Source: Corbicula japonica (Eukaryota > Mollusca > Bivalvia > Venerida > Cyrenidae). From it: a DNA stretch of 64,000 nt. The stretch covers positions 186,001 to 250,000 of the forward strand of contig JAZAYU010000014.1 in NCBI GenBank assembly GCA_038501625.1, written 5' to 3'. The notes beneath the pieces were generated by a model. That model was not told the DNA's origin. It ran no database searches and was given only the letters and a program-made list of their open reading frames with translations. Below, one piece after another: positions 1 to 12,084 of the stretch; the stretch's first letter is position 1; every line of letters begins with the position of its first letter. The position numbers and the translations under genes were made by a program.

Positions 1-77
1 AAGCTATTTTAAATGTTGTTGATGAACTACTTTTAAGGTTAAAAGTAAAAGTAGTTGAAAGTAGTCCCAGCCTTTAA

Positions 78-311
78 CCCTTTCCTGTACAGATACGCAT
101 TTTTACGCATGTGCGACCAGTGTAGATCCAGATCAGCCGGCACATCCGTGCCGTCTTATCAGGATCTGCACTGGTCGCATTTTGGTCAGAAATAACCTAA
201 TGAATCAAGAAGCGAACAGTTTAGATCCTGATCAGACGGCACAGATGTGCCAGCTGATCTGGATCTAAACTGTTCGCCCTAGCAATAAAGGTGTGTCTAT
301 ACAGGAATGGG
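78..311. mobile_element. MITE with TTAA flanks (piggyBac- or Kolobok-like)
   Basis: The element starts CCCTTTCCTGTA and ends TACAGGAATGGG, imperfect inverted ends, and is directly flanked by TTAA at 74-77 and 312-315. Inside are two hairpins: 'gaccagtgtagatcc' pairs with 'ggatctgcactggtc', and 'cgaacagtttagatcc' pairs with 'ggatctaaactgttcg'. It is 234 bp and has no coding capacity. A TTAA duplication is known for piggyBac and Kolobok transposases, so either could mobilise it. Decayed relatives are at about 8806-8930 and 46890-46990. Confidence 0.7.
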
Positions 312-1158
312 TTAACAGAGGTGAATGTGAGCAGATAGTGTAAAAGGGAGGTTAACAGTGTGTATGGAGAGAAAAAATCTGATATATTTTTCCGTCCGAA
401 ATTATATACACTTTTAACATCGGATATATTTAGTGTCTGCGATGTTGAAAAGTTGATAATTTTTATTGAAGTAAAGAAATTAGACGGTTACCTGAGTTTT
501 TTATGTACCGGGTATTTAAACAGATAAACTTCCATAGAATATAAAGAATCATCATCTCTATGTATCAGAAAACCCTGGATCGGCGAATAATCGGTTCAAC
601 TTCCATCAAAGTCAAGTCAAAATTTGTCAGAAATAATAAAATATCTTGTTTTAATAAACATAAAATCTGCCAACAATTATGAATTAAGAATAAGAAGTCT
701 CAAAATCAAAAAATACAGTTTTTAGTTAGAAAAAAAATGCAAAAATGGAGCGGCACCGATACAATCTTCTTGGATATAAAGTATGTTACACCTAAGTTAT
801 TTTCGACTTTTAAAAGCTTTATTTTCATGAATGGCACAAAATTCATACCACACTGACGCATTTTTATGTAAGAGACCGATTTAAGCAGAACAATAGTGTG
901 GTGAATTTGGCGCTAAATCCAGGAGCGACCATGTTGGTATACGCACATGCTCCATGGCGTGCCTGGCATATTTTTTGGGGGATAATTTTTTAATTAGAAC
1001 TTAATTTATTTATTTCTTGTTTGCGAATATAAGCACTTGAATTAATGTTACATTTATTGTCTCTAACTTCGAATGTTATTAAGTTGCAAAAGGTCATCTT
1101 TTCTGTGATTTATCAAATGCCCCTCACTAGAGACTATCTGATGCAAAAAAAAATGCAA
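312..1158. other. No gene recognised, AT-rich sequence
   Basis: Stops occur in all frames at short intervals and no splice-bounded coding stretch or repeat ends were found. A decayed repeat may lie at 830-960 (GC-richer 'gcgctaaatccaggagcg'). Confidence 0.4.
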
Positions 1159-1160
1159 TA

Positions 1161-2275
1161 CACTGCGGACTCTTTATAACGCGCTTTGTTTAGATCCGCG
1201 CTCCATTATAACGCGGTCGTCCCATGGATCCCCTATTTTTTTTCGAAGTCCATTTTTTACCATGAAACGGCAAAAAATCGAAACCGGAAGTCACAATTGT
1301 AACATGTACATAAGTGACGCACACATTTTATCCCTAAAACAACCGTGTTTTAACACCTTTCCCAGTGACAGATATCAGCCCGAGGCAAACGTGTAAATGC
1401 TTACTTACTGTTTATCATTGATCCATTACTAAATTCGATTGTCTCTATAATTATCACATAATCCGCACAATTCAGAAAGAAACAAAAAAATATTCCCAAT
1501 CATGTTTTAAACCTGTCGGTAGTTCATTGATGTACATTTTGCTTTGATCCCCCTTCCTGTTAATTTCATGGATGTTGCATATTTTGACTATGGAGGTAAA
1601 CAGCTATAATATCTGTCAATGAAATGCGACTTCAAAGAAAAATGTTGGCTCGTATCCACACTGTCATGTTTTGTCGGCTCTGCTATGAAATCGTTTGATC
1701 TGCAAGAAGTGTGTATGTGACATTTGGCATTTTTTAGCTGGTTTAAGTTGGTTGATGATGCAATAATACTGAAATATTATACTGGAGATAAAATTAGGAT
1801 GTAATTTATAACTTATGGAATATGTTTATGATGGTTAGTGTTTAAATATTTATTTTACATTTAGGTTCGTAAATGTCAGAGTTTGTGTCATAAAAAAATA
1901 AAATATTTCTGCAGGCATCTAAACAAACAGTCTTTAATTCCATTACAATAATTTAAGGCCGATCCGATTTTAATCTTGGTGTTATTAGTCAGTCTCTTGC
2001 CGTTTTGCTTTTTTATTTGAAATTTGGTAATTGTATGTCTTGTAAGAAATATTATTTGTCAAGTACAGTGTGGGGAATCATGACGTTACGTGGAATTATG
2101 CATAATCTCGTTAATTGTGTATAAGGTAGTATAGTTGCGCGGGAAAATCGGGTCATGTATATTTCGCAGGAAAATCGGGACATGTATTTTGCGCGGGAAA
2201 ATATAACGCGGTTTCACTTATTAACGCGGTCGGGATGATGGACCCGCTATACCGCGTTATAAAGAGTCTGTAGTG
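1161..2275. mobile_element. Non-autonomous pogo/Tigger-like element
   Basis: The left end is CACTGCGGACTCTTTATAAC and the right end is the inverse, GTTATAAAGAGTCTGTAGTG, 17 of 20 matching. Both ends are flanked by TA (1159-1160 and 2276-2277), the duplication made by Tc1/mariner and pogo transposases. The subterminal 'ataacgcggt' motif recurs at both ends, and repeated 'taacgcgg' blocks are typical of Tigger/pogo termini. The 1115-bp interior is AT-rich with no DDE transposase ORF, so it would depend on a transposase made elsewhere. A decayed piece of a related end is at 2656-2690 ('cacagactgtttataaggcgg'). Confidence 0.65.
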
Positions 2276-2280
2276 TACTA

Positions 2281-4990
2281 AGTTTTCCATTGATTAACAA
2301 TTTCCTACTTTCTTGTTTTTATTAAAAGCAGATTGGCCACCTATAGTGGCAATGGCAAGTGTGCAAGGGTGCCAAGTTGTTTATTGGCAATACACAGGTT
2401 TAAATTGAGAGTGCGCAATATGCGTGAAGTCTAAGTTAAACACTACTAAGACTACCTCTGAGGCAGCATTTTTGTTGTCAGATGAAACAATTTAGCACCA
2501 CCTGGTCATCAATTTCTTTCTGTAAACCAGTCATTAATTGATTCCCACAAACTTCGAAGCTCGAACTACCCGTGACCAAAAAATTTACGGAAATTAGGGG
2601 GTTCATCCGAACTCCCTGAACCCCCCCTGGATTGCCACTGCATGCAAAATTAAATACTCCACAGACTGTTTATAAGGCGGTGCATTTAAGATTTTGCTCC
2701 CTTATCATGCTGTTGCACCATGGACCCCAGTGCACTTTTTGACCCATGAAAATGGCAAATAATTGAAGTCATAATTCTCATATGACCACCACTTTTTGTC
2801 CCTAAAACAACCAAGTTTTACACCTTAGATAGGGACAGATATCATCCAGGGGCAAACTTGCGAATGTTTGCACACTTACCATTATTCATTTATCCATAAC
2901 TGTTCGCTGTTACAGCTTGTAATAACTGATAATAATTTCGAAAATCTTCAGTCATATTGAGATGCATACTGTGCTAGTTTTGAAATAAAGTTTGTGTTGA
3001 TGATGTCATCTCATTAGCTTGTCAAACATTCCAAGTGACTCTCAAACATGTCTCCTGGCTTCCATCTTCCAGTGTGCTTCACAGTTTTACCATGGAAAAA
3101 AAAGTTTCGTGTTTTGATAGCCTGGAAGAATTGTCTTGGTAACCACTATCCTTGACTTATGTATTATAAGGCACCCCCCAATTATTTATTGCCAAATTCT
3201 GGAGAAAAAAATGTGTTGGTTATATTTGAACGATCACTGTAAGTAAAGTAACATTTGCAAAATCTGATCAATATATTCAACTACAGAATGTTGTTGCAAC
3301 AATACTGAAATGAAAAGCCAGTTTAAGAGATTAAAAAAAATCCCATCATGTCTTCTTTAGGTACAATGTCAAAACACAAAAACACTAAAATTAAATATGG
3401 TAAATCAAAAAGCAATGGTAAAGATGTTAAAATTCAATGTGCAATTTGTGTTACTGATACATAAAACTTATATAAAATTGAACAGCAGTTTAGTTGTTTC
3501 AATAAAATATAGTTTGGGTAATCCTTGAACATGTGAAATGTCAAATCTTGCTAACAATGTCCCCTGGTTTAAGCAACAAAATGTGGTTGAACGTTCGCAA
3601 TATTAACCTCATGATGAAGTGATATGGTAGGGGTGGAGAGTGGAATTCCTTTCATTGCAGGGGATGAAAACATTTGTGGGGATGCATAGATATCGGCAAC
3701 TCTGTGCTGCATGTACTGTATTTAATCCCAGAATTCATGCTATTTATGTAGTAATTTAGGTTCTATTGTTTTGATATTTGCAATTTTGTGAAGACTTTTT
3801 GCCAAAGAGATATTTGACCATTTGGTTGTGACATTTAATTAGACTGGCAGAAGTTAAGTTCGCTAATGATATTAGATGATGAGGTTGTTGCAAGAAATAC
3901 AATTTAGTATTTTAAATGAGCAGACACTGTTGTGAAGATGTCTGCAAGTTGGTATTAAGCTTGCATTAGTAATGTTTAAAGGATGAGCTCTTGAAGTCGT
4001 GAGTTTGTTTTGTCCATGGATTATATTTTCTGGGCATTTTCAAGCTGATAAGGTCTTTTCAAAAATAATATTTTTGCCTATTTTGGTGAAGCATCATTAA
4101 AACTTGACTATTACTTGACATGAACAAAGTAACATTTTAATTCCCATCTATTTCAGATACTGTATAGCGCTTAATATTGGCGGTGTCAAATTTTGGCGTA
4201 TTTTAAAGTGTTTTATATTGGCGGGGTCATATTTTGGCGCTTACAAGCCAGACCGCCAAAATAAAACCCTTGATGAAAAATGACGGAAATTGGACAATGG
4301 AAGAAAAAAGTAAACGCTGCAGTTATTCTATTGTTAAATTTTAAGTGTGAAAACATTATCGCAGCTACCTAATACAGTACTCGATTGCTTTGTTTGATAT
4401 TCCAATTATACTTCTTTTGTTGACGCATTATACGTTTACCTACTTATTTAATTTAATATTATTTAATTATTTTAAAGCGGTTTTCTATTCGATATTGAAA
4501 AATGAAACAAAAAAAGATTTAATTTACTACATGTACAAAAGCTATAACTCTATAAAGCGCTAAATAACACTCTTCTGGCTATTTCTGAAGAAAATAAATA
4601 AAACATTCATGTGCTCTTGTTTCGTGTTGTTTAAGTTTTTATTCAGGTTTCCAATAATATACATAATTAAGAAACATGCAACAATCTTTCTTCATCAAGG
4701 GGGAACTGCGACAAAATATGTACTAGTGTATCATAATTAGACATGTTTTCCATCTATTGTTGGATTTATAGTAAGTTATAAGACAACAATGAACAGCAAT
4801 TATTTTGGCAAGTGGGTGGGTGAAGGTTGTGATCGGTGTTGCTGAACTTGGACTCTGATCTAGTCCTTAAGAACACAATCATTCCATCCATCCAATAACT
4901 TGGCAAGGTCAAAAAGCCACATTAATGTTTTAAGTTTCTCATTCTGATCTTTCAAAACTCTGCTCAAGTCAACTTTATTGTTAGTACTTA
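2281..4990. other. No gene recognised; short decayed repeats
   Basis: No splice-bounded open frame is convincing. At 4165-4275 a small repeat contains three 'ttggcg' blocks around 'gtcatattttggcg' and ends 'accgccaaaata', which suggests a decayed element with inverted ends. 2656-2830 is a worn pogo-like fragment. Confidence 0.35.
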
Positions 4991-4991
4991 C

Positions 4992-5062
4992 AGCTATCTT
5001 ATGCCAGTCCACTAAATCATCGTTTCTTGATTTTTGAAACAGCACTTCTTTCAGAAAGAATC
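4992..5062 (-). CDS. Possible internal exon of an unrecognised minus-strand gene
   Basis: On the minus strand a good acceptor 'actttaactgcag' precedes 71 bp that are open in one frame and end at a perfect donor 'gct|gtaagt'. The exon encodes about 23 residues, FFLKEVLFQKSRNDDLVDWH then KIA, entering after one base and leaving in phase 0. Composition (charged, W, amphipathic) looks protein-like. The same frame stays open past the donor to a TAG at 4860. I do not recognise the protein. The exon-like stretch at 5439-5559 on the same strand does not join it in phase, so the two may not belong together. It could also be chance. Confidence 0.25.
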
Positions 5063-5438
5063 CTGCAGTTAAAGTGATGATTTATGATGAAAGTTTGCCA
5101 TTATTTTTTAAACATGTTCCTAAATTAAGTGATGCATTTCATATGTCTTCAACTTTGTGAACAAATTGTTTTTCTTCATCAGGGAAGACCCATGTATGAC
5201 ACAATTCCAGAGTAAATCTATTTGAAAATAATGATGCCTAAAAATTACTGATGTTTCTAATAATGAGCTAATAATGTTTGCTAATATTTTGCTCTAAAGT
5301 AATTTTTGGTAATTTTGACTGTAAATTTAATATAAATATATATCATATTACCTTAAACTGTATAATTTGTTAAGTAGTCTTCATATTAATTAAAAGATAG
5401 TCACATTGTATTAGTTAATTGTTAAGAAATTTAAATAG

Positions 5439-5559
5439 TCACATGCTGGCTTCTGGCATTTTAGTTGTCGTGGAAATTCTGTTAAAGAATTCATCTGGAT
5501 CATTTGCATCCACAAAAAATTCCACACCAAAAGAAGTGGGTTTTCTTGGAAGACAATAT
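5439..5559 (-). CDS. Possible terminal exon of an unrecognised minus-strand gene
   Basis: On the minus strand an acceptor 'aaatgtacttcag' is followed by 39 open codons and TGA at 5439-5441. The residues read CLPRKPTSFGVEFFVDANDP then DEFFNRISTTTKMPEASM, with a balanced, globular-looking composition rather than the Leu/Ile/Asn/Lys bias of AT-rich noise. I cannot name a family. No gene-scale context was found, and upstream exons would lie at higher coordinates. Confidence 0.25.
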
Positions 5560-5966
5560 CTGAAGTACATTTATTTACTTGTGCACCTATAAAAAATTGA
5601 AGATGTTTTATAAACACCAGCAGAATTGATTCCTAATTGATCTCGCATTTGATCAAAATAATTCAATTTAGCAGTGATATGACAAAATGTCATTTGTAAT
5701 ATTTTGTTGCTTTCAAGTATTACTGTTTTTTTTTTGGAAAGAGTACTTTCCTTGAATGTTATGTGAATGTGCTTTCAAGTTGTAAAGATTTTGTATTCTT
5801 TGTTATTTGATAATTTTGATACAATATATTGCTCTTGTCAGACTTTATGATGTCAGATAAAACATAAATGTAAGTCATTATAGATTATTCCAGCTAGACT
5901 GAAAGGAAAAGTCACTCCTAACTGCAGTATTACCTAAAATATCTGCTTCACTTTTAAGTGTTCCAC

Positions 5967-8540
5967 ATTTTTAGCTCATCTGTCACCTAGTGACAAGGTG
6001 AGCTTTTGTGAACGCAATTTGTCCGTCGTCCGTCCGTAAACTTTTAATTTAAACGACATCTCCTCTTAAACCCCTGGGCCAAAGTTAATGAAACTTGCCA
6101 CGGATGTTCCTTGCATGAAGCTCTTCCAAAGTTGTTCAAAGAAATCAATTCCATGCAGAACTCTGGTTGCCATGGCAACCTAAAGGAAAAACTTTAAAAA
6201 TCTTCTTGTCTGAAACCACAAGTCCTAGAGCTTAGATATTTGGCATTTAGCACCCTCTAGTGGAACTCTACAAAGATTGTTCAAATTATTTCCCTGGGGT
6301 CAAAATTGGCCCCGCCCTAGGGGTCACTTCATTTTACATAGACTTATATAGGAAATCTTTAAAAATCTTCTTCTAACAAACCACAATGCGTACAGCTTAG
6401 ATATTTGGTAAGTAGCATTGTCTAATGGATGTCTACTAAATTTGTTCAAATTATGTCCCCTGGGCCAAAATCTGCCACGCCCTAGGGTTCTCTTGGTTTA
6501 CATGTAGTTATATAGGAAAAAACATGAAATTCTTCTTCCAGGGTTTTTTTTCCTTAACAAACTGACGCCGATAGTCGGCGTCTTCCCCGGGAAAAAAATT
6601 CCCCAACAAAAATTTATTCCCCAACGAAAATCACTTTCCCCCTTGTAAAGTTATAATTTATTTAGCAAAACGTAAACAGAAGCTTAATTTATTGTTATTT
6701 TTAATCTATTTCATCCAAAATCTGCACTATTTTCACGAATATTTGTTAGAAATTAGGTACGTACGCAACCTAGTATTATTTGCCGAATGTTACTAAATTT
6801 AGATTCGCTACGTCACAGACACTGTATCCTGGTCGTCAACGTAAACATTACTGGTAATGAATTATCGTCATGTTGGGAATAAAGGCATTCTACCTGCCAA
6901 TTTTTATGTGGATTTTACAATAGTTGAGTATCGTTAGCGCGCGTACGGCCGTAAATTACGGCTAAAATACGACCCGTCCGCCGAATGTCTCGATAACATA
7001 CGTCCCGCGGACTTCCGAAAAAGAAAATCACAACCATCAACATAGACAGTCGTAGTAAATTTAAACCCCGCCTATAATCTTTCAGGTCACACCGTTTACA
7101 ATTAGATAGTAAAAAATGTTTTGCTAAACCAATAAGCTCCACCCACTTTAAAAATACCAACCAGTTGAGTAAACACATGTGCGCGCCGTTCTAATTATCT
7201 CAGAGGAATGCATTCTGACACCGGGCAAAAAAAGAATCTGTTGTTTTGATAATTGACAATTAATTGAAGATTAACTGAGTAAATTGCTAGTTGTCGTATA
7301 TTGTCTTCGTCGTGCTTTTAAACGGATGCGGCTTGTTTGCACTGTAAGGAAAACGAACGACGCATAATGCAAAATACAAACAACAGAATGCGGCGCCATG
7401 TTCTGTTACAAAAATACGAATCGTCAGGTGAAACACACATTCAAAACTGTGCCGGGAAATCATTTTTATCCCAAGAATTTTATATCCCGTATCTTCCGGA
7501 GTATTCATTGAAGTCCAAATTTACGATGTGACTCACAACTACAATAACAATTAATTATCGCGACATTTAAAAGTCAAAGTACCGTGTAATTTAATGATAA
7601 TTTATCATCGTTCGTCGCGTGTTATATTAGCATGTGCGTATCAGGGTGGGAGGGGGGGGGGGGGGTCAGTGGAATTGCTCGAACCCTTCTTTTGAGCAGC
7701 AATAATTAATTTTCTTGAGGAATTCAGCAATTAAGTTGGAAATTATCAATAACTACCCAAGCACTGGCCTAAACAAAAGATTTCTGGAAATCTTGCATCC
7801 GGAATGATTTTGAAGTATAAATAAACTTATTCTTGTACTGTTTAAGAACAGATAACAAAGAGATATGTCTCTGTAAGGTAAATAGACTGCTTGGTAAGCT
7901 AAAAGTAAAAAAGATAGACAGAAGCATAAACTTGAGTATAAACATTCACTGTAGCTAGTGTATAATGAACTAAATTTTCCCCAATTTTGTATTTTTCACG
8001 CATTTTCCCCTTATGACCAGCATCCAGCGTCTTCCCCTCTTCCTTAAAAAAACCCCTGTCTTCTTTAAAACCACAAGGCCTAGAGCCTTAATATTTGATA
8101 TACAGCATCATCTAGTTGTCCTCTACCAAGGGTCACTTGTTTTACATAGACTTATATAGGAAAAACTTAAAAAAATCTTCTTTTCTAAAACCACAAGGCC
8201 TAGAACCTTGGTATTTGGTATGTGTCATCATGTAGTGGTCCTCTACAAAAGTTGTTCAAATTATTCTCCTGGGGTCAAAAATGGCTCCGCCCCGGGGGTC
8301 ACTATTTTTATTACATAGTGTTATATAGTAAATCTTTAAAAATCTTCTTCTCTGAAACCGTAAGGCCTAGAGCTTAGATATTTGGTATAGAGCATCATCT
8401 AGTTACATTTTCTCCACAATAGCAGCTTAATTTTTTTTATTTTTTGACTTGATTTTACCAAATTTGCACACAACTCTTGCAACCATTGAGCAGTTGTTTA
8501 CAGGTGAGCGACCCAGGGTCCTATGGACCCTCTTGTTTAG
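5967..8540. repeat. Capped bivalve repeat element, split by a hAT-like insertion
   Basis: It starts 'tttttagctcatctgtcacc' with a small hairpin ('gtcacctagtgac') and a 'gtccgtcgtccgtccgtaaa' tract. It ends 'caggtgagcgacccagggtc' followed by a palindrome 'gggtcctatggaccc' and 'tcttgttt'. 'ttagctca' and 'tgagc' at the two ends are inverted. The body is made of ~170-bp monomers with 'cctagagcttagatatttgg' and 'ccctggggtcaaaattggcc'. An inverted, more complete relative is at 28058-29260 and shorter ones are at 10047-10830 and 40486-40664. There is no coding capacity. Confidence 0.6.
6539..8058. mobile_element. hAT-like non-autonomous element nested in a repeat
   Basis: Ends are CAGGGTTTTTTTTCCTTAA on the left and, inverted on the right, CAGGGGTTTTTTTAAGGAA. 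They are flanked by 8-bp near-identical direct repeats tcttcttc (6531-6538) and tcttcttt (8059-8066). CAGGG ends with 8-bp duplications are the hAT signature. Removing the insert restores the monomer of the surrounding repeat, which confirms the borders. The 1520-bp interior has a G-run (7650-7666) and only short ORFs; no BED finger, RNase-H core or hATC dimerisation segment was seen. Confidence 0.7.
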
Positions 8541-8576
8541 GTAATTCTCTAGTTTTGAAAGATTCTAATCTTTTTT

Positions 8577-8719
8577 TCAATGAAACTTAGTTCGACTGTT
8601 CCATTTGGCCAGTAGCTGCAGATGTTGAGGAGGCCACTGCTCCTGCTTCTCCACATTAAGTTGTTCTTCATCAGATTCCCCCAGTCTTTTCCAGCATTAG
8701 TTTAGTAAAAGCTCTGTTT
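8577..8719 (-). pseudogene. Exon-like coding relic with a frameshift, unknown protein
   Basis: On the minus strand an acceptor 'aattatttgacag' is followed by NRAFTKLMLEKTGG. A run of five G at the next codons then breaks the frame. With the frame changed there, reading continues SDEEQLNVEKQEQWPPQHLQ, LLAKWNSRTKFH and a stop. The charged, helical composition over about 45 residues is unlike the surrounding AT-rich DNA, so a worn exon or a retro-copied fragment is plausible. I do not recognise the family. It could be a real exon with a sequence error in the homopolymer. Confidence 0.25.
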
Positions 8720-9094
8720 CTGTCAAATAATTCATCATGTTACAAAAGATGCTTAGATGAGCAGTTTAAAATGATGTATTCTAGTTGTTTAACCTTTAGC
8801 TTCATGGGATACACCCTATATCCCCTATAATGAACAGTTTAGGTTCAGTCTGTTAAGTCAGATCAAGAACTAGCTGCTGCTTGGTGCAGATCCAACATGA
8901 GATATAAGTCATATCACCAAAATAAAGGGTTAAGCTCTTTTATTGGAGAAATCATTACATGAACATTTATGAAATTTTATTGCAAAACATTGAACTTGGA
9001 TTTATTTGACATTTTACAGTATTTTATTTAAAATAAGTTATGTCAGTGATATTCAGACATTTGTTAAATTCTTAAAGAAAACACAATGCTTTTG

Positions 9095-10046
9095 ATTCAT
9101 TTTTAGCACATCTGAGCAAACGGCCAATGGTGAGCTATTGTTGCCAGTCTGTCCGGTGTCCATTGTCCATATATTGTCCGTCAACATCCAGCAACAATTA
9201 GTGTCAGACAATGTCTCCTTTTAAACCACTGGATGAATTTTAACCAAATTTGGCCAGAAGCATCTTGTCATTGACCCATTTTAAAGCTGTTTTAATCATG
9301 ATAGCACGGTGAACCTATCCCAAAATACCGGTCTTATGTAAATCTTTAAAATTCTTCTTTTCAAATACTGGCAGACACAAAACAAAAATATTTTACAGGA
9401 TCATCAATTGTTCTCCTCATCATCTTCTTAAGTTGTTTAAGCCATGTTCATAAAAAAACATGACCACCAGTGCGTGTGGTTCACTTTTGTGTCACCCTTT
9501 CAAAGAAAAGGCAATACATAGGGATCGCTTTGTCGTTTGTCCATCCGTTTATGTTTACCCAGGTATACTTGTGTGACAATTCTTAAGTACAACCCTATAC
9601 TTGTGTGACATTTTTCTAGATACAGACACAGAAAAAATAATAATATCATTTTTGTTTACAAAATTAACTTCTATGACTCTATGCTAATTCTAGAAATCAA
9701 CACACACAAAAAATGTCCAACATTGAAGTGTCTGGCAAGTGTCCAAATTTTTGGACAGATGGGGTTCACCTATGTATAGGTGTTTGTCAATATTTGAGTA
9801 CAACCCTATACTTGTCTTACATTTTCTCTTGTGTGCTTAGACACAGAAAGAAATATTGTACAGCAAAAATGTCGAAAATAACACAAGTATCATCATAGTG
9901 ATTCTATATTGTTCGTACATCATGTGTCCCAGATATATTTTTAGAAAACGAGAGGGACAGCAATTTAATTTCACATCTTATTTAATAATATTGATGTTGT
10001 TTGCCATCATACATATACCTATGTTAACTTAATTAATGTTTTTATT
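9095..10046. repeat. Decayed repeat fragments with an internal duplication
   Basis: 9105-9400 is a worn capped repeat ('tttttagcacatctgagc' ... 'gtgagctattgttgcc'). At 9565-9900 two related units share 'gtacaaccctatacttgt' and 'agacacagaaa', about 200 bp apart. Nothing coding is convincing. Confidence 0.4.
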
Positions 10047-10830
10047 AGCTCACGTAGTGACAGGGTGAGCTTTTGTGATTGCCTTTCAGCTGTCCGTTGT
10101 CCGTTCAAAATTGTTGTCCACACTCTAGCGGTCTTACTATTTATCCGATCTTCTTCAAATTTGTTCAGAATGTCAATCTCAATAATATCTTTGTCAAGTT
10201 TGTAACTGGGTCATGTAACCTTCAAAACTAGGTCACAAGGTCAAATTATAGAAAAAGCTTGTCCGCAATTTGGTGGTCTTAATTTTGGTTTGATCTTCTT
10301 AAAACTTTGTCAGAAAGTTTATCTCAATGATATCTTGGTCAAGTTCGTAACTGGGTCATGTGACACTTAAAACTATTTCACTAGGTCAAATTAAAGAAAA
10401 ATCTTGTTCTTGAACCATTTGGTCCAGTCTTTACTTTCATTACCATAAGATCTTGGTTCCTTTCTTGAAATTGCCTTATTGCATTATGGGTTCCAGAGTT
10501 ATGGCCCTGAAAGTGCCAAAATTAACTATTTAGACCTACAATGTAAGATCTGCACAATAGCAGCTTCATTTTTGATTTGAATTTAATTGTACTTGTACAA
10601 TACTTAAGTAACTATTAGATCTTGGTTCCTTTCTTGAACCAGCTAGTTTCCTTAATGGGTTCCAGAGTTATGGCACTTGAAAGAGCCAAAGTAAACTGTT
10701 TTGACCTTATCTCCATAATACATGTAGCAACTTTCTTTCTTGACTTTATTTTACCAAACTTGCACACCACTCTTGCAACCATTGAGAAGTTGTTGACAGG
10801 TGAGCAACCGGGGGTCCTATGGACAGGCTG
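10047..10830. repeat. Short copy of the capped repeat family
   Basis: It begins 'ttagctcacgtagtgacagg' and ends 'caggtgagcaaccgggggtc'. Internal monomers repeat 'aactgggtcatgtgac' and 'aactaggtcacaaggtcaaa'. It runs straight into a worn fragment (10815-10895) with 'caggctgtcaa' and 'ttcctacttttt', the same end seen on the element at 60912-62499. Confidence 0.5.
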
Positions 10831-10895
10831 TCAAGCAGTCATATTTTTCCTACCTTTTCCTAGTTTTTCCTACTTTTTAGTGTTGTTCCTACTTT

Positions 10896-11608
10896 TTATG
10901 CCCCCGGCATCTAGTGATTGAACTGTCCGTCCGTCCGTCCGTCCGTCACGAAAACTTAATGTTGGCTATAACTTTGCCATTTCTTAATATTTCTTCATCA
11001 AACTTTCAAATTATACTGCTTATGACAACACGGTCATGATTATGCCAAATTCTTTAGGTCAAGGTCACATTTGATGGAGTTATGCCCCTTTTTTGTCACG
11101 AAAACTTTACGTTGGCTATAACTTTGCCATTTCTTAATATTTCTTCATCAGACTTTAAAATCATACTGCTTATGACAACACAGTCATGATAATGCCAAAT
11201 TCTTTAGGTCAAGGTCACATTTAATGGAGTTATGTCCCTTTTTCGTCACGAAAACTTAACGCAGGCTATAACTGCCATTTCTTAACATTTCTTCATCAAA
11301 CTTTCAAAATATATTGCTTACAACAACACGGTCTTCATGATACCAAAATCTTTAGGCCAAGGTCACATGCCACAAAGTTATGCCCCGTTTTCATACTTAT
11401 ATTTTGTCATGAAAACTTAATCTTGGCTATAACTTTGCCATTTCTCAATATTTCTTCTTGAAACTTTCAAATTATATTGCTTATGACAACACACTCATGA
11501 TGATGCCAAAATCTTTAGGTCAAGGTCTTATTTGTTGCAGTTATGCCCCTTTTTTTCTGACATTGAACCAGAGGGCGACACAAGTGTTCAACTGAACACC
11601 CATCTAGC
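10896..11608. repeat. Tandem-monomer element with (CCGT)n start
   Basis: It starts 'tttatgcccccggcatctag' and a (GTCC)n tract, then about four ~145-bp monomers. Each has 'tcacgaaaacttaa', 'tataactttgccatttctta', 'acaacacggtcatgat' and 'aggtcaaggtcaca'. It ends 'gggcgacacaagtgttcaac' and 'acccatctag'. A related fragment is at 15695-16145. Confidence 0.6.
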
Positions 11609-11869
11609 TGTTAAACTTTTTTTCTGCAAATGTGCTCTTAAAAGAACACAGTGCCACCAAGAATATTCATAGTGAATTTACTTCTTAATGTAAATCCAGG
11701 GTTATTGTCCTTAACGGAAATGACACACAGCCCTAACCTAGTGTCATAAAAGCATTAAAATCCAGTACTCGTATTGTTTTCAATAACTTTGCTATATACA
11801 TTTCATATTTTTAGACATCAAAATTACCTTGTGAGAAAGTTGCGAACAGATTAAAGAGTTTATTATACC

Positions 11870-12084
11870 CTGCTTCGAAGAAGAGTGGCTATACTATTTT
11901 ACCCTTGTCCATTCGTGCAGTCGTTCGTGCGTCCGTAACATAATTTCTGTCACAGTTTTTTCAGCAACTATAACATGCAGCAGCCTGATACTTTCTATAC
12001 TGCTTTATTCTATAGTCCCATATGGTCTCAACCGATTTAATGCTTCTTGCTTATCTACTTCCTGTTTACCGAATATTTTTAGAT
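11870..12084. repeat. Left part of a repeat interrupted by the 3.2-kb tandem element
   Basis: The segment with 'ctataacatgcagcagcctg', 'tatagtcccatatgg' and 'cttcctgtttacc' recurs immediately after the tandem element, at 15285-15410. The tandem element therefore sits inside, or between monomers of, this older repeat. Confidence 0.5.
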
